From NCBI GenBank assembly GCA_913053235.1, contig CAJXFT010000006.1, positions 1-45,523 of the forward strand: a stretch of DNA of 45,523 nt, read 5' to 3'. Positions 37,608 to 45,523 of the stretch are shown here, in pieces. Numbering within the stretch: the stretch's first letter is position 1; each line of letters opens with the position of its first letter. The notes below the pieces were generated by a model that was given only the letters and a program-made list of their open reading frames with translations, was not told the DNA's origin and did not search any database. The position numbers and the translations under genes were made by a program. This DNA is from an uncultured Alphaproteobacteria bacterium. GTDB lineage: Bacteria; Pseudomonadota; Alphaproteobacteria; UBA828.

Positions 37608-37657
37608 TCCCCGGCCTCACTCCGATGGGGCCGAGGCCCGCGCGGCGGCGCGGCGGG

Positions 37658-38953
37658 TCAATCCGGCATCTCGGGATCATGCGCGTAGGACAGATCGGGC
37701 GGCACATTTTGGCCGAGCGCCGGGTCGGTTCCGGCCGGCTGGTAGGGCGCGCCGAGGGTGCCGATGGCGAGCGGCGCCGGTAATTCCAGGAGCGCGCGCG
37801 CCATCACCAGGCGCTGGATCGAGGGCGTGCCTTCCTCGGCCAGATTGATGCGCGCCTCGCGGTAGATGCGCTCGAGCGGATAGGGATAGTCGCTGAAATA
37901 GGCGCGCCCGCCGACGACGTCGAGCGCCTTGTCGGTTACCCGCATGACCGTCTCGAGGCCGCTCAGCTTGGCGATCGAGGCTTCGAGGGCGCAATCCTCG
38001 CCGCGGTCGATCTTGCCGGCCACATCTTCGAGAATGAGACGCAGCGCATAGACGTCGCGCGCCATCTCGGCAAGCTCGGCCTGCACCGAGGGCCGCGCCG
38101 CGATGCGCTTGCCGAACGTCACCCGCCGCTTGGCGAAATCGAGCGCGATCTCGAGCGCGCGCTCGGCGGCGCCGAGCGAGGAGGCGGCGACGAAGGCGCG
38201 GCTCGGCTCGAGCTCGCCGAGGAATATCTCGAGCCCGTCGCCTTCGCCGCCGATCATGCTCGCCGCCGCCACGCGCGCATCCTCGAAATGGAGGATGCCG
38301 TGGTAGGGGCCGTTGTTGCCCATCAGGCGCGGCATCGGTTCGATGGTAAAACCCGGCGCGTCGGTGGGGATTATCAATGCGCTCAGGGCGCGCCTGTCGC
38401 GCCTGTCACCGGAGCCGTCGGAGCCGCCGGGGGCGCCGGTGCGGCAGCACACCAGGTGCAAATCGGCGAATTCGGCGTTGGTGATGTAATGCTTGGTGCC
38501 GTTGACGCACCATTCGTCGCCGTCGCGTTGGGCGCGGCAGGCGACATCCATGCCGCTGCCCGAATTGGGCTCGGTGATGGCGAAGGTGAGCGAGGAATCG
38601 CCCCGCGCCAGGGCCGGCAGCAGCGCTTCTTTCTGCGCCGCGCTGCCATAGGCGGCGACGGCACGGGCGCTGGTGTTGTGAACATGGAGGAGGACGCGGA
38701 CGGTGCCGGCGACCTTCGAAAACTCGGCCAATATGGGCAGATATTGTTTGGTGGTGAGGCCAAGCCCGCCATGGCGGCGCGGTATGAGCAACCCCCACAG
38801 CCCGAATTCGCGAAAGCGGGGGAACAGCTTGTCGCGGGGAAATTCTCCGCCGCGCTCGATTTCGCCGGCCAGCGGCTCCACTTCGTGCCACAGGAAATCG
38901 AACAGGCGGCGCCGGTAGGCCTGGTAATCGGCATCGTTTTCAATCTCGATCAT
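37658..38953 (-). CDS. Acyl-CoA dehydrogenase family protein
   Basis: GSGMDVACRAQRDGDEWCVNGTKHYITNA, RVTFGKRIAARPSVQAELAEMA, ALDVVGGRAYFSDYPYPLERIYREARINLAEEGTPSIQRLV. Confidence 0.9.
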   Translation of the reverse strand: MIEIENDADYQAYRRRLFDFLWHEVEPLAGEIERGGEFPRDKLFPRFREFGLWGLLIPRRHGGLGLTTKQYLPILAEFSKVAGTVRVLLHVHNTSARAVAAYGSAAQKEALLPALARGDSSLTFAITEPNSGSGMDVACRAQRDGDEWCVNGTKHYITNAEFADLHLVCCRTGAPGGSDGSGDRRDRRALSALIIPTDAPGFTIEPMPRLMGNNGPYHGILHFEDARVAAASMIGGEGDGLEIFLGELEPSRAFVAASSLGAAERALEIALDFAKRRVTFGKRIAARPSVQAELAEMARDVYALRLILEDVAGKIDRGEDCALEASIAKLSGLETVMRVTDKALDVVGGRAYFSDYPYPLERIYREARINLAEEGTPSIQRLVMARALLELPAPLAIGTLGAPYQPAGTDPALGQNVPPDLSYAHDPEMPD

Positions 38954-38976
38954 CGCTGTATTTCCTTCTCACAGGC

Positions 38977-39426
38977 TCATTCAGCCCGGCCGCGAGCCTT
39001 GCACGAAAACGCTTGCGGCCGTTCGCAGGTGATTCGCAAATGGGCGCGCTGGCCGCCGCGCAGCTCGGCAAGGTTTAAATCGGCGCGGCTCGCCTGCCAA
39101 TTGCCGGCCAGCCCGCAGAGTATATTTTCCACCGCCATGCGCCGGCCGCCGCCCGGCCGGTAGATCAGCGTGCCATCATCGGCATCGCGCCGGAGCTCGA
39201 TGACGGCTTCATCGCCGGCGCCGATCGGCGCCAGGTCCTCGGTCACGAAATGGGCCAACACGAGCCGGCACAGCAGGTGCGGTGCCGCCGTCGCGTTGAC
39301 GATTTCAAGCCGCACCGGCGCGCTCGGCCCGGTTGGCTCGGTCGCCAGGCCGGCGCCCGGCATCATGGCCAGCGCCATCATGGCCAGCGCCATCAGCCCG
39401 ATTTGAAAAATTGCTTTGCTGAACAT
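38977..39426 (-). CDS. Hypothetical exported protein
   Basis: N-terminal signal-peptide-like MFSKAIFQIGLMALAMMALAMMPGAGLATEP; no recognised domain. Confidence 0.5.
   Translation of the reverse strand: MFSKAIFQIGLMALAMMALAMMPGAGLATEPTGPSAPVRLEIVNATAAPHLLCRLVLAHFVTEDLAPIGAGDEAVIELRRDADDGTLIYRPGGGRRMAVENILCGLAGNWQASRADLNLAELRGGQRAHLRITCERPQAFSCKARGRAE
39362..39391. repeat. 15-nt tandem duplication in a signal-peptide-coding region
   Basis: ATCATGGCCAGCGCC x2 followed by partial ATCAG; encodes the repeated MALAM segment. Confidence 0.8.
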
Positions 39427-39520
39427 GGCAACAAATTCGCCTTGATCGGATCGGATAATGGCTTACCCGGCGCCCCGATGCACGGTATATTGGCGCCCGG
39501 CACAGAAGAGGAACCCGCGC

Positions 39521-40699
39521 ATGGAAAATTCACCCATCAAGGCGCCTGTCATGACCTTGACTTCCGGCCCGGTGGCGATTTATCCGCGCGTTCAGGAAGC
39601 ATTGTCGCGGCCCGTTCCCTATCACTACGACCCCTATTTTCTAAACTTCTACGAACAGGTCTGCGTCAAGGCCGGCCGGGCGCTGCGCAGTGACCGCCCG
39701 GCGCTAATTTTGCAGGTCGAGCCGGCGGCGGCGATCGAGGCGGCGGCGGCATCGCTGATATCGCCCGACGACGTGGTGCTCAATCTGGCTTCCGGCGTCT
39801 ATGGCAAGGGCTTCGGCTATTGGGCGGCGCGCTATTGCAAGCGGCTGACGGAAGTGGAAGTCGCCTACAACGAGGCCATCGATGCCGGGCAGGTGGCCGA
39901 GGCCCTGCGCGCCAACCCGGATGTTACGATCGTCTCCGCCGTCCATCACGACACGCCGTCGGGCACCCTCAATCCGATCGACGAGATCGGCGCGGTGGTC
40001 AAGGCGCACGGCGCCCTCTTTCTGGTCGACGCGGTTTCCTCGTTTGCCGGCATGGATGTTCACCCGATTGATGCTGCCACGGATATATTCATCACCGGAC
40101 CGGGAAAATGCCTCGGCGGATCGCCGGCGCTGTCTGTCCTCGACGTCACCGAGGCGGCCTGGACGCATATGGAGAGCAACGAAAACGCGCCCCGGGCATC
40201 GATTCTCAGCCTGCTCGACTGGAAGAATGCGTGGCGCAAGGAGGAGGGGTTTCCGTTCACGCCCTCGGTGTCGGAAGTGCACGGCCTCGATGCCGCCTTC
40301 GATCAATATTTGCAGGAGGGGCCGGAAACCGTGTGGCGGCGCCATGACCTGACGGCGCGGGCGTGCCGCGCCGGCATCAAGGCGATGGGGCTTGAGCTGT
40401 GGCCGGCGCGCGAATCGATCGCCGCGCCGAGCACCACGGCGGTCACCATCCCCGGCAATTTGACGACCGAGCAAATCATCTCCGCGGCGCGCCAAACATT
40501 TGGTGTGATGCTCTCGGCCGGCCTCAAGGAGACCTACGACAAGCTGATCCGCATCGGCCATATGGGGCCGGTGGCCGAGCCGGTTTACGCCGTCACCGCA
40601 ATCGCCGTGTTGGGCGCCGCCGTGCGCCAACACGGCATCAAAGCCGATGTCGGCGCCGGCATCGAGGCGGCGCTGGCGGAAATACCGAACGGCGCTTAA
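39521..40699 (+). CDS. Class V aminotransferase resembling pyridoxamine-pyruvate transaminase
   Basis: ASLISPDDVVLNLASGVYGKGFGYWAARY, HHDTPSGTLNPIDEIGAVV, VDAVSSFAGM, TGPGKCLGGSPALSVL (PLP Lys), PFTPSVSEVHGLD; resembles my recollection of the Mesorhizobium enzyme. Confidence 0.75.
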   Translation: MENSPIKAPVMTLTSGPVAIYPRVQEALSRPVPYHYDPYFLNFYEQVCVKAGRALRSDRPALILQVEPAAAIEAAAASLISPDDVVLNLASGVYGKGFGYWAARYCKRLTEVEVAYNEAIDAGQVAEALRANPDVTIVSAVHHDTPSGTLNPIDEIGAVVKAHGALFLVDAVSSFAGMDVHPIDAATDIFITGPGKCLGGSPALSVLDVTEAAWTHMESNENAPRASILSLLDWKNAWRKEEGFPFTPSVSEVHGLDAAFDQYLQEGPETVWRRHDLTARACRAGIKAMGLELWPARESIAAPSTTAVTIPGNLTTEQIISAARQTFGVMLSAGLKETYDKLIRIGHMGPVAEPVYAVTAIAVLGAAVRQHGIKADVGAGIEAALAEIPNGA

Positions 40700-40704
40700 C
40701 CGCC

Positions 40705-41640
40705 TCAACGTTCCCCCCGGTGATAGGGAAGGCCGAGCGCCGGCGGTAAGTAGCTGTGCCGCGCGAACAGCACCAACACGACGATCACCATCGCGAAGGG
40801 CAGCATCTGCACGATGTCGGTCGGGATGTTGAGCCCGGCCACTTGCAGCGCCGTGGTGAGCGCCAAGCTGGCGCCGAACAATGCCGCGCCCAACAGAACC
40901 CAAAGCGGTTTGCCGCGCGCCAGCATGGCGAGAACGATAGCGATAAAGCCGGCGCCATGGGTCATGAACGGCACGAACAGGCCGGCCCCGACATCAGCCA
41001 TGAAGGCGCCGCCGATGCCGGCGAGCAGGCCGGTGGCGAGCACGGCAAGGCTGCGCGTCAGTTTGACGTCGATGCCGGCGGCATCGAGCGCCGCCGGATG
41101 GTCGCCGGCGGCCTGGAGATTGAGCCCGATATGGCTGCGCCGGAACAGCCAGGCGATGGCGACGACCAGCACTATGGCGAGATAGACCAGCGGGTGGCGC
41201 TCAAAGAGGGCCGGGCCGATCACCGGGATATCGCTGAGCCCGGCTATATCCAGGGTCGGCACTTCTGACAGGCGCGGATAGCTGCGGCTGAACTGGAAAT
41301 GGTGCAGCAGCGCCGTCAGCCCTTCGGCACCGATGGTAAGCGCGATGCCGATGACGATTTGATTCATGCCGAGAAGAACGCAGAACAGCACCATCAGCGC
41401 CGCGACGGCCATGCCCGAGACGCCGCCGGCGAGGAAGCCGAGCCAGAAGGACTCGCTGTAATAGGCCGCCACGAAGCCGCCATAGGCGCCCATCAGCATC
41501 ATGCCCTCGATGCCGATATTGAGCACCCCGGCCTTTTCCGAGATCTGCTCGCCGAGGCCGGCGAGCAGCAGCGGGATGCCGACGGTCACGGCGCCGAACA
41601 GCAGCGAGGCGATAAAGGTCTCGGTGAGAAGCCCGCCCAC
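40705..41640 (-). CDS. BMP/nucleoside-type ABC transporter permease (second)
   Basis: EKAGVLNIGIEGMMLMGAYGGFVAAYYS, GMNQIVIGIALTIGAEGLTALL; family-typical. Confidence 0.9.
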   Translation of the reverse strand: MGGLLTETFIASLLFGAVTVGIPLLLAGLGEQISEKAGVLNIGIEGMMLMGAYGGFVAAYYSESFWLGFLAGGVSGMAVAALMVLFCVLLGMNQIVIGIALTIGAEGLTALLHHFQFSRSYPRLSEVPTLDIAGLSDIPVIGPALFERHPLVYLAIVLVVAIAWLFRRSHIGLNLQAAGDHPAALDAAGIDVKLTRSLAVLATGLLAGIGGAFMADVGAGLFVPFMTHGAGFIAIVLAMLARGKPLWVLLGAALFGASLALTTALQVAGLNIPTDIVQMLPFAMVIVVLVLFARHSYLPPALGLPYHRGER

Positions 41641-41643
41641 CGC

Positions 41644-42666
41644 TCAGGCCTTTTTGCGCCGGCGCGACAGATGGTCGAGATATTCGACCAGGGCCAGAAA
41701 TATGAGCAGCAGGGCGACCAGAACAAGGACATAGAAATTGGGCACGCCCAAGCGCCGCGACGCGCTCTCGCCGCCGATCATCAGGATGGCGAAGAACAAA
41801 GTCAGTGCGATCACCGCGATGCCGTTGAAGCGGGCGAGAAACACCAGCGGCACGACGAGCAGTCCATAGGCCGGATTCCAATCGGCGCGCATGGTTCCCC
41901 ACACGCCGAGAATCTCGACCGCGCCGCCGAGGCCGGCAAGGCCGGCGCTGAGCGCAAACGTCGCGTAGGTGAGGCGCCCGACATTCAATCCGGCATGTTT
42001 GGCGGCGCGCGGATTGGCGCCGACGATTTGTAAGCGCAGCCCGAACGCCGTTCGCGTCATGACGAAGTGGGTGATGAGCACGGCGACCAGGGCGATGATG
42101 ATGCCGCCATGGATGGTGGTGTCGAACAGCCGCCCCAAACGGTCGGCCACCGGCAGCGTCATGGTCTGCGGCACCGTGTTGTCGGGATCGTTAAACGGCA
42201 GTTTGATCAGCACATTGGCGAAACTGATACCGAGGAAGGTCATCATCAATGTGGTGATGATTTCGTTCAGCCCGTATTGCGTTTTCAGAAATGCCGGGAC
42301 CAGCGACCACGACATCGCCACCAGCACCGAGACGGCGCAGCAGATAACGATGGTCAGCCAGGACGGCAGCGCAGCGATGAGAAGCGGCGCCAGGGCGGCG
42401 GAGGCGACCGCGGCGAGCAGAAATTGCCCGTCGACGCCGAGGTTCCAGATACCGGCGCGGAAGGCGACGATCAGCCCGGCGGCGATCAACAGCAAGGGCG
42501 CGGAACGGATGATGGTCTGTTGCAGGCCGCTCCAGCTTAAGAGGCCGCGCTGCACGACGAAATCGTAATAGGCGAGCGGATCCTTGCCGAGGGCGAGAAG
42601 AATCAGGCCGCCGGCGACGAGCGCCAGAACGATCGGAACGACAACGCGTAAAGTGGAAAATATCAC
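41644..42666 (-). CDS. BMP/nucleoside-type ABC transporter permease (first)
   Basis: RAGIWNLGVDGQFLLAAVASAAL, YGLNEIITTLMMTFLGISFANVLIKLPFND, VGANPRAAKHAGLNVGR. Confidence 0.9.
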   Translation of the reverse strand: MIFSTLRVVVPIVLALVAGGLILLALGKDPLAYYDFVVQRGLLSWSGLQQTIIRSAPLLLIAAGLIVAFRAGIWNLGVDGQFLLAAVASAALAPLLIAALPSWLTIVICCAVSVLVAMSWSLVPAFLKTQYGLNEIITTLMMTFLGISFANVLIKLPFNDPDNTVPQTMTLPVADRLGRLFDTTIHGGIIIALVAVLITHFVMTRTAFGLRLQIVGANPRAAKHAGLNVGRLTYATFALSAGLAGLGGAVEILGVWGTMRADWNPAYGLLVVPLVFLARFNGIAVIALTLFFAILMIGGESASRRLGVPNFYVLVLVALLLIFLALVEYLDHLSRRRKKA

Positions 42667-42679
42667 GGCGCCAAACCGC

Positions 42680-44260
42680 TCATGCCGCCTTCGCCCCCGT
42701 CATCAGGCGCCCGATCCGCGCCTCGGCGCCGGCCTGATTGTCGACGATGCCGCGGAGCTCGCCGGCGAACATGACGCCGATGCGGTGGCAAAGCTCGAGC
42801 AGTTCGTCGAGCTCGGTGGAGATGACGATTGTGGCGATGCCCGATTCCGCCGACTTGACAATGCGCTGGCGCGCCAGGCGGGTATTGTGCAGGTCGAGCC
42901 CATGGGTCGGTTTGTTGAAGATCACCACCGAGGCGTCGGTGGATATTTCACGCGCCAGCAGCAGCTTTTGAATATTGCCGCCGGACAGCCGGCCGAGCAG
43001 CGTATGTTCCGACGGCGTGCGTATGTCGTGCTCCTCGATGACGTGGCGGGCATGGCTGAAAATGCGCCGCCATTGGGTCATGCCGTCCCGCCAATAGGGC
43101 GGCGCGCCGATCTCCTTGAGCACCAGGTTGGTGGCCACGGAATGTCCGGCAACGGTTGCCTCGCCGAGCCGTTCGTCGGATATGTAGCGCACGCCGAGGC
43201 GCCGGCGCGCCGCAACGCCGCCCGGGCCGGCCGGCTGGCCGCCCACCTCGATGGTGCCGGAAAGTGCCGGGCGCTGGCCGGCGAGCAGCTCGGCGAGATG
43301 CTTCTGGCCATTGCCGTCGACGCCGGCGATGCCGAACACTTCGCCCGGCCTGACCGAAAAACTGACGCCGCCGAGCGCGCACTCACCCGGCGCCGCGGCG
43401 GTCACGACATTCTCTAGCCCGATCGCGGCTGGACCCGAGCGATCGAATTCGGCGCGCGCGCGCCTGCCATGCCCCTCGCGCACCAAGGTCTTTGCGTCGG
43501 CGCCATCCGAATCCTCGAACATCAATCGGATGATTTCGTTTGTCGCTTCCTCCTCACCCATGGCGCGCAAGCGCTCGGGCGCGATACCGCCGACCAGGCG
43601 GCCGCGGCGCAACACCGATATGCGGTCGCCAAACGCGTAGGCCTCGCGCAGCTTGTGGGTGACGAAGACGATCGCCACGCCCTCTTCGGCGAGGCGCCGC
43701 ATGACGCCGCCGAGCTCCTCCACGCCTTGTGGCGTCAGCATCGATGTCGGCTCGTCGAGGACCAGCACATTGCCGCCATGCCACAGCGCGCGGATGATTT
43801 CGACCTGCTGCTGTTGGCCGAGCGACAGGCGGCCGGCCGGCACGTGCGGGTCGATATCGACGCCGAGCAATTGCGATATTTCGCCAAACCGGCCGAGCGC
43901 GGCGCGGCGGTCATGGCGGCGCCACCAGGCACCGCCGAGCATGAGATTTTCAATCACCGTCAGGCTGTTGACGAGCAGCACATGCTGAAAGACGGTGCCG
44001 ATGCGAAGCCGGAGGCTGTGGTGCGGCGAGTTGATGCGCACCCGTGCGCCGGCGATCTCGATATGCCCCTCATCGGGCTGTAGCATGCCGGCGAGAATGC
44101 CGATCAGGGTCGATTTTCCGGCGCCGTTTTCGCCGAGCAAGGCATGCACCTCGCCGCCATGCAAGGCCAGCGAGATGGCGTCATTGGCGAGCACCCCGGG
44201 AAACCGCTTGGTGATTCCGCGGAGCGCCACCGCGGGCGCACGCCCGGCCGCCGGAGTCAC
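42680..44260 (-). CDS. BMP/nucleoside-type ABC transporter ATP-binding protein (two NBDs)
   Basis: First NBD GENGAGKSTLIG, LSLGQQQQVEI, VLVLDEPTSML; second NBD LSGGNIQKLLLAREI. Confidence 0.92.
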   Translation of the reverse strand: MTPAAGRAPAVALRGITKRFPGVLANDAISLALHGGEVHALLGENGAGKSTLIGILAGMLQPDEGHIEIAGARVRINSPHHSLRLRIGTVFQHVLLVNSLTVIENLMLGGAWWRRHDRRAALGRFGEISQLLGVDIDPHVPAGRLSLGQQQQVEIIRALWHGGNVLVLDEPTSMLTPQGVEELGGVMRRLAEEGVAIVFVTHKLREAYAFGDRISVLRRGRLVGGIAPERLRAMGEEEATNEIIRLMFEDSDGADAKTLVREGHGRRARAEFDRSGPAAIGLENVVTAAAPGECALGGVSFSVRPGEVFGIAGVDGNGQKHLAELLAGQRPALSGTIEVGGQPAGPGGVAARRRLGVRYISDERLGEATVAGHSVATNLVLKEIGAPPYWRDGMTQWRRIFSHARHVIEEHDIRTPSEHTLLGRLSGGNIQKLLLAREISTDASVVIFNKPTHGLDLHNTRLARQRIVKSAESGIATIVISTELDELLELCHRIGVMFAGELRGIVDNQAGAEARIGRLMTGAKAA

Positions 44261-44286
44261 GATATGCTCCCCGGTGGAGCGCTGCC

Positions 44287-45351
44287 TTATTCCGCCGCCG
44301 GCGCCTCGACGGAGGTCATCAGGGCGCGCACATCCCGGGCATCATAGACTTCGGCGACGGGAACGGAACCGTCGATGATCTGCTGGCGCACCTTCATCAG
44401 GCTGTCCCAGATGGCGTCGGGAATATGCGCGGTCTTGAGCAGGCGCACGGAATCGTCGGCGAGGCCGATCTTGTAGCCGACGGTGCCGAACCTGCCGGCG
44501 TTGAGATCCTCGACCATGGCGCTGTAGACGGGAATCATGTCCCACAGGACCGAGGACAGAAGATGGCCCTTGTCGAGCCCGCTCTTGTCGCCGATCACAT
44601 CGATGAACCAGGCCTTGCCGCCATCGACCGCACTCGTGGTTTCGACGGCCTGAATCATGCCGAAGCTGGAGCCGTTGCCCTGGCCGAAAACCACGTCGGC
44701 GCCGGCCGAAATCACCGATTCCGTGACCCGCCGGCCGCCCGCCGCATCGGCATAGGCGGCCGGGCCGATCACCGCGTAAACGATCTTGGTGCCGCTGCCC
44801 GACGCCCTGACGCCCATGGCGAAACCGGCCGATTGCGAGTTCCATGACGGCGGCTCGCCGGAGACGACGATGCCGACGGTGCCGGTGCGGCTCATTTTGG
44901 CGGCCAGCATGCCGGCGAGATAGGCGCCGTCATGGCCGCTCAGCGTATAGTCGCCGACCAGGCCGGCGACCAGGCCGTCGGGCTTGTCGACGATGGCCAC
45001 CGGGACGCCGGTCTCGGCGGCGATTTCCGGCGCCGCCGTGTTGTAACCGCTGGCATGGGCGATCATCAGGCTGGCGCCCTCATCGGCCAATTCGCGTAAC
45101 GTCGGGCGCACGTCGCCGTAACCGAGCCCCTCGGCGGGCAGGAATTCGAGATCATATTTTTCGGCGACGGCGCGCGCGGCATCGACACCCTGCTGGTTCC
45201 AGCCGTAATCGGTGCCCTGTTCGGGCACCAGCACGGCGATTTTCTTGACCGCATCGCCGGCCCCGGCGCCGGCGCTTATCGCCACCAGGGCGCCGAGTGC
45301 CAACCCGGCAATGGCGGCGCGCTGCATCGTCTTTCCAATAAATTCACGCAT
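44287..45351 (-). CDS. BMP family ABC transporter substrate-binding protein
   Basis: Signal peptide; VKKIAVLVPEQGTDYGWNQQGVDAARAV, VVFGQGNGSSFGMIQAV, LSSVLWDMIPVYSAMVEDL. Confidence 0.9.
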   Translation of the reverse strand: MREFIGKTMQRAAIAGLALGALVAISAGAGAGDAVKKIAVLVPEQGTDYGWNQQGVDAARAVAEKYDLEFLPAEGLGYGDVRPTLRELADEGASLMIAHASGYNTAAPEIAAETGVPVAIVDKPDGLVAGLVGDYTLSGHDGAYLAGMLAAKMSRTGTVGIVVSGEPPSWNSQSAGFAMGVRASGSGTKIVYAVIGPAAYADAAGGRRVTESVISAGADVVFGQGNGSSFGMIQAVETTSAVDGGKAWFIDVIGDKSGLDKGHLLSSVLWDMIPVYSAMVEDLNAGRFGTVGYKIGLADDSVRLLKTAHIPDAIWDSLMKVRQQIIDGSVPVAEVYDARDVRALMTSVEAPAAE

Positions 45352-45461
45352 TTGTCGATTGCCTCCGCTGTTTTTTAAGGCGCCCTATTGACGAGCCAAC
45401 CTCGCACTGTGTAACGCGCGGCGCGGCGGGTCAACGGCGCGACACCGGGCACGGCCGTGCC

Positions 45462-45523
45462 TCACACCACCCAGCGCGAGGGGCCGAACGGGTCGGTGGA
45501 TTCATCGTCGAGCAGCGGCACAT
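45462..45523 (-). CDS. Partial CDS, C-terminal 19 residues only (VPLLDDESTDPFGPSRWVV*)
   Basis: Open frame running off the window end and terminating at TGA (plus strand tca 45462-45464), upstream of and in the same direction as the BMP operon. Confidence 0.35.
   Translation of the reverse strand, partial: VPLLDDESTDPFGPSRWVV

Noticed and set aside
38385-38430. Short GCGCCTGTC repeat within the acyl-CoA dehydrogenase gene
   Set aside because: Encodes a small GSGDRRDRR loop insertion; only two copies, no supporting evidence of function.
42680-43430. Degenerate Walker A (GVDGNGQKHL) and Walker B (FNKPTHGLD) in the second NBD of the BMP-type ATPase
   Set aside because: Degenerate second NBDs are usual in this double-NBD nucleoside/sugar transporter family, so not treated as novel.

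Overview
This is a high-GC window with alphaproteobacterial gene content and dense coding on both strands. No rRNA, tRNA, CRISPR array, phage or transposase gene was recognised. Left part (about 1-19 kb) is mostly housekeeping: a degenerate receiver-domain protein; recO; the rpmH-rnpA-yidD-yidC-engB-argB run on the minus strand; a TVP38/VTT membrane protein; a disulfide oxidoreductase; an orphan histidine kinase; uvrB; two tandem DsbA-like genes; ugpQ-glpK; and a TPR/2OG-oxygenase fusion. Right part (about 19-45 kb) is accessory and catabolic: a glutamine-synthetase-like enzyme, two class V aminotransferases (one resembling pyridoxamine-pyruvate transaminase), a serine hydrolase, a GMC oxidoreductase, a TMADH-like Fe-S flavoenzyme, a peptide-type ABC importer, an Fe-ADH/HyuA/HyuB operon, an acyl-CoA dehydrogenase, and a BMP-type ABC importer. 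The strongest observations are: (1) the peptide-type importer has two NBDs whose motif changes all fall in one of the two predicted composite ATP sites, with one NBD fused to a permease; (2) near-perfect palindromes sit in the two main accessory promoter regions; (3) YidC has a very basic, repeat-containing tail of about 180 aa whose gene end overlaps engB out of frame; (4) argB carries a G9 tract; (5) the first gene encodes a pseudo-receiver with Glu at the phosphoacceptor position. All product calls come from reading motifs in the translations. No database search was run.
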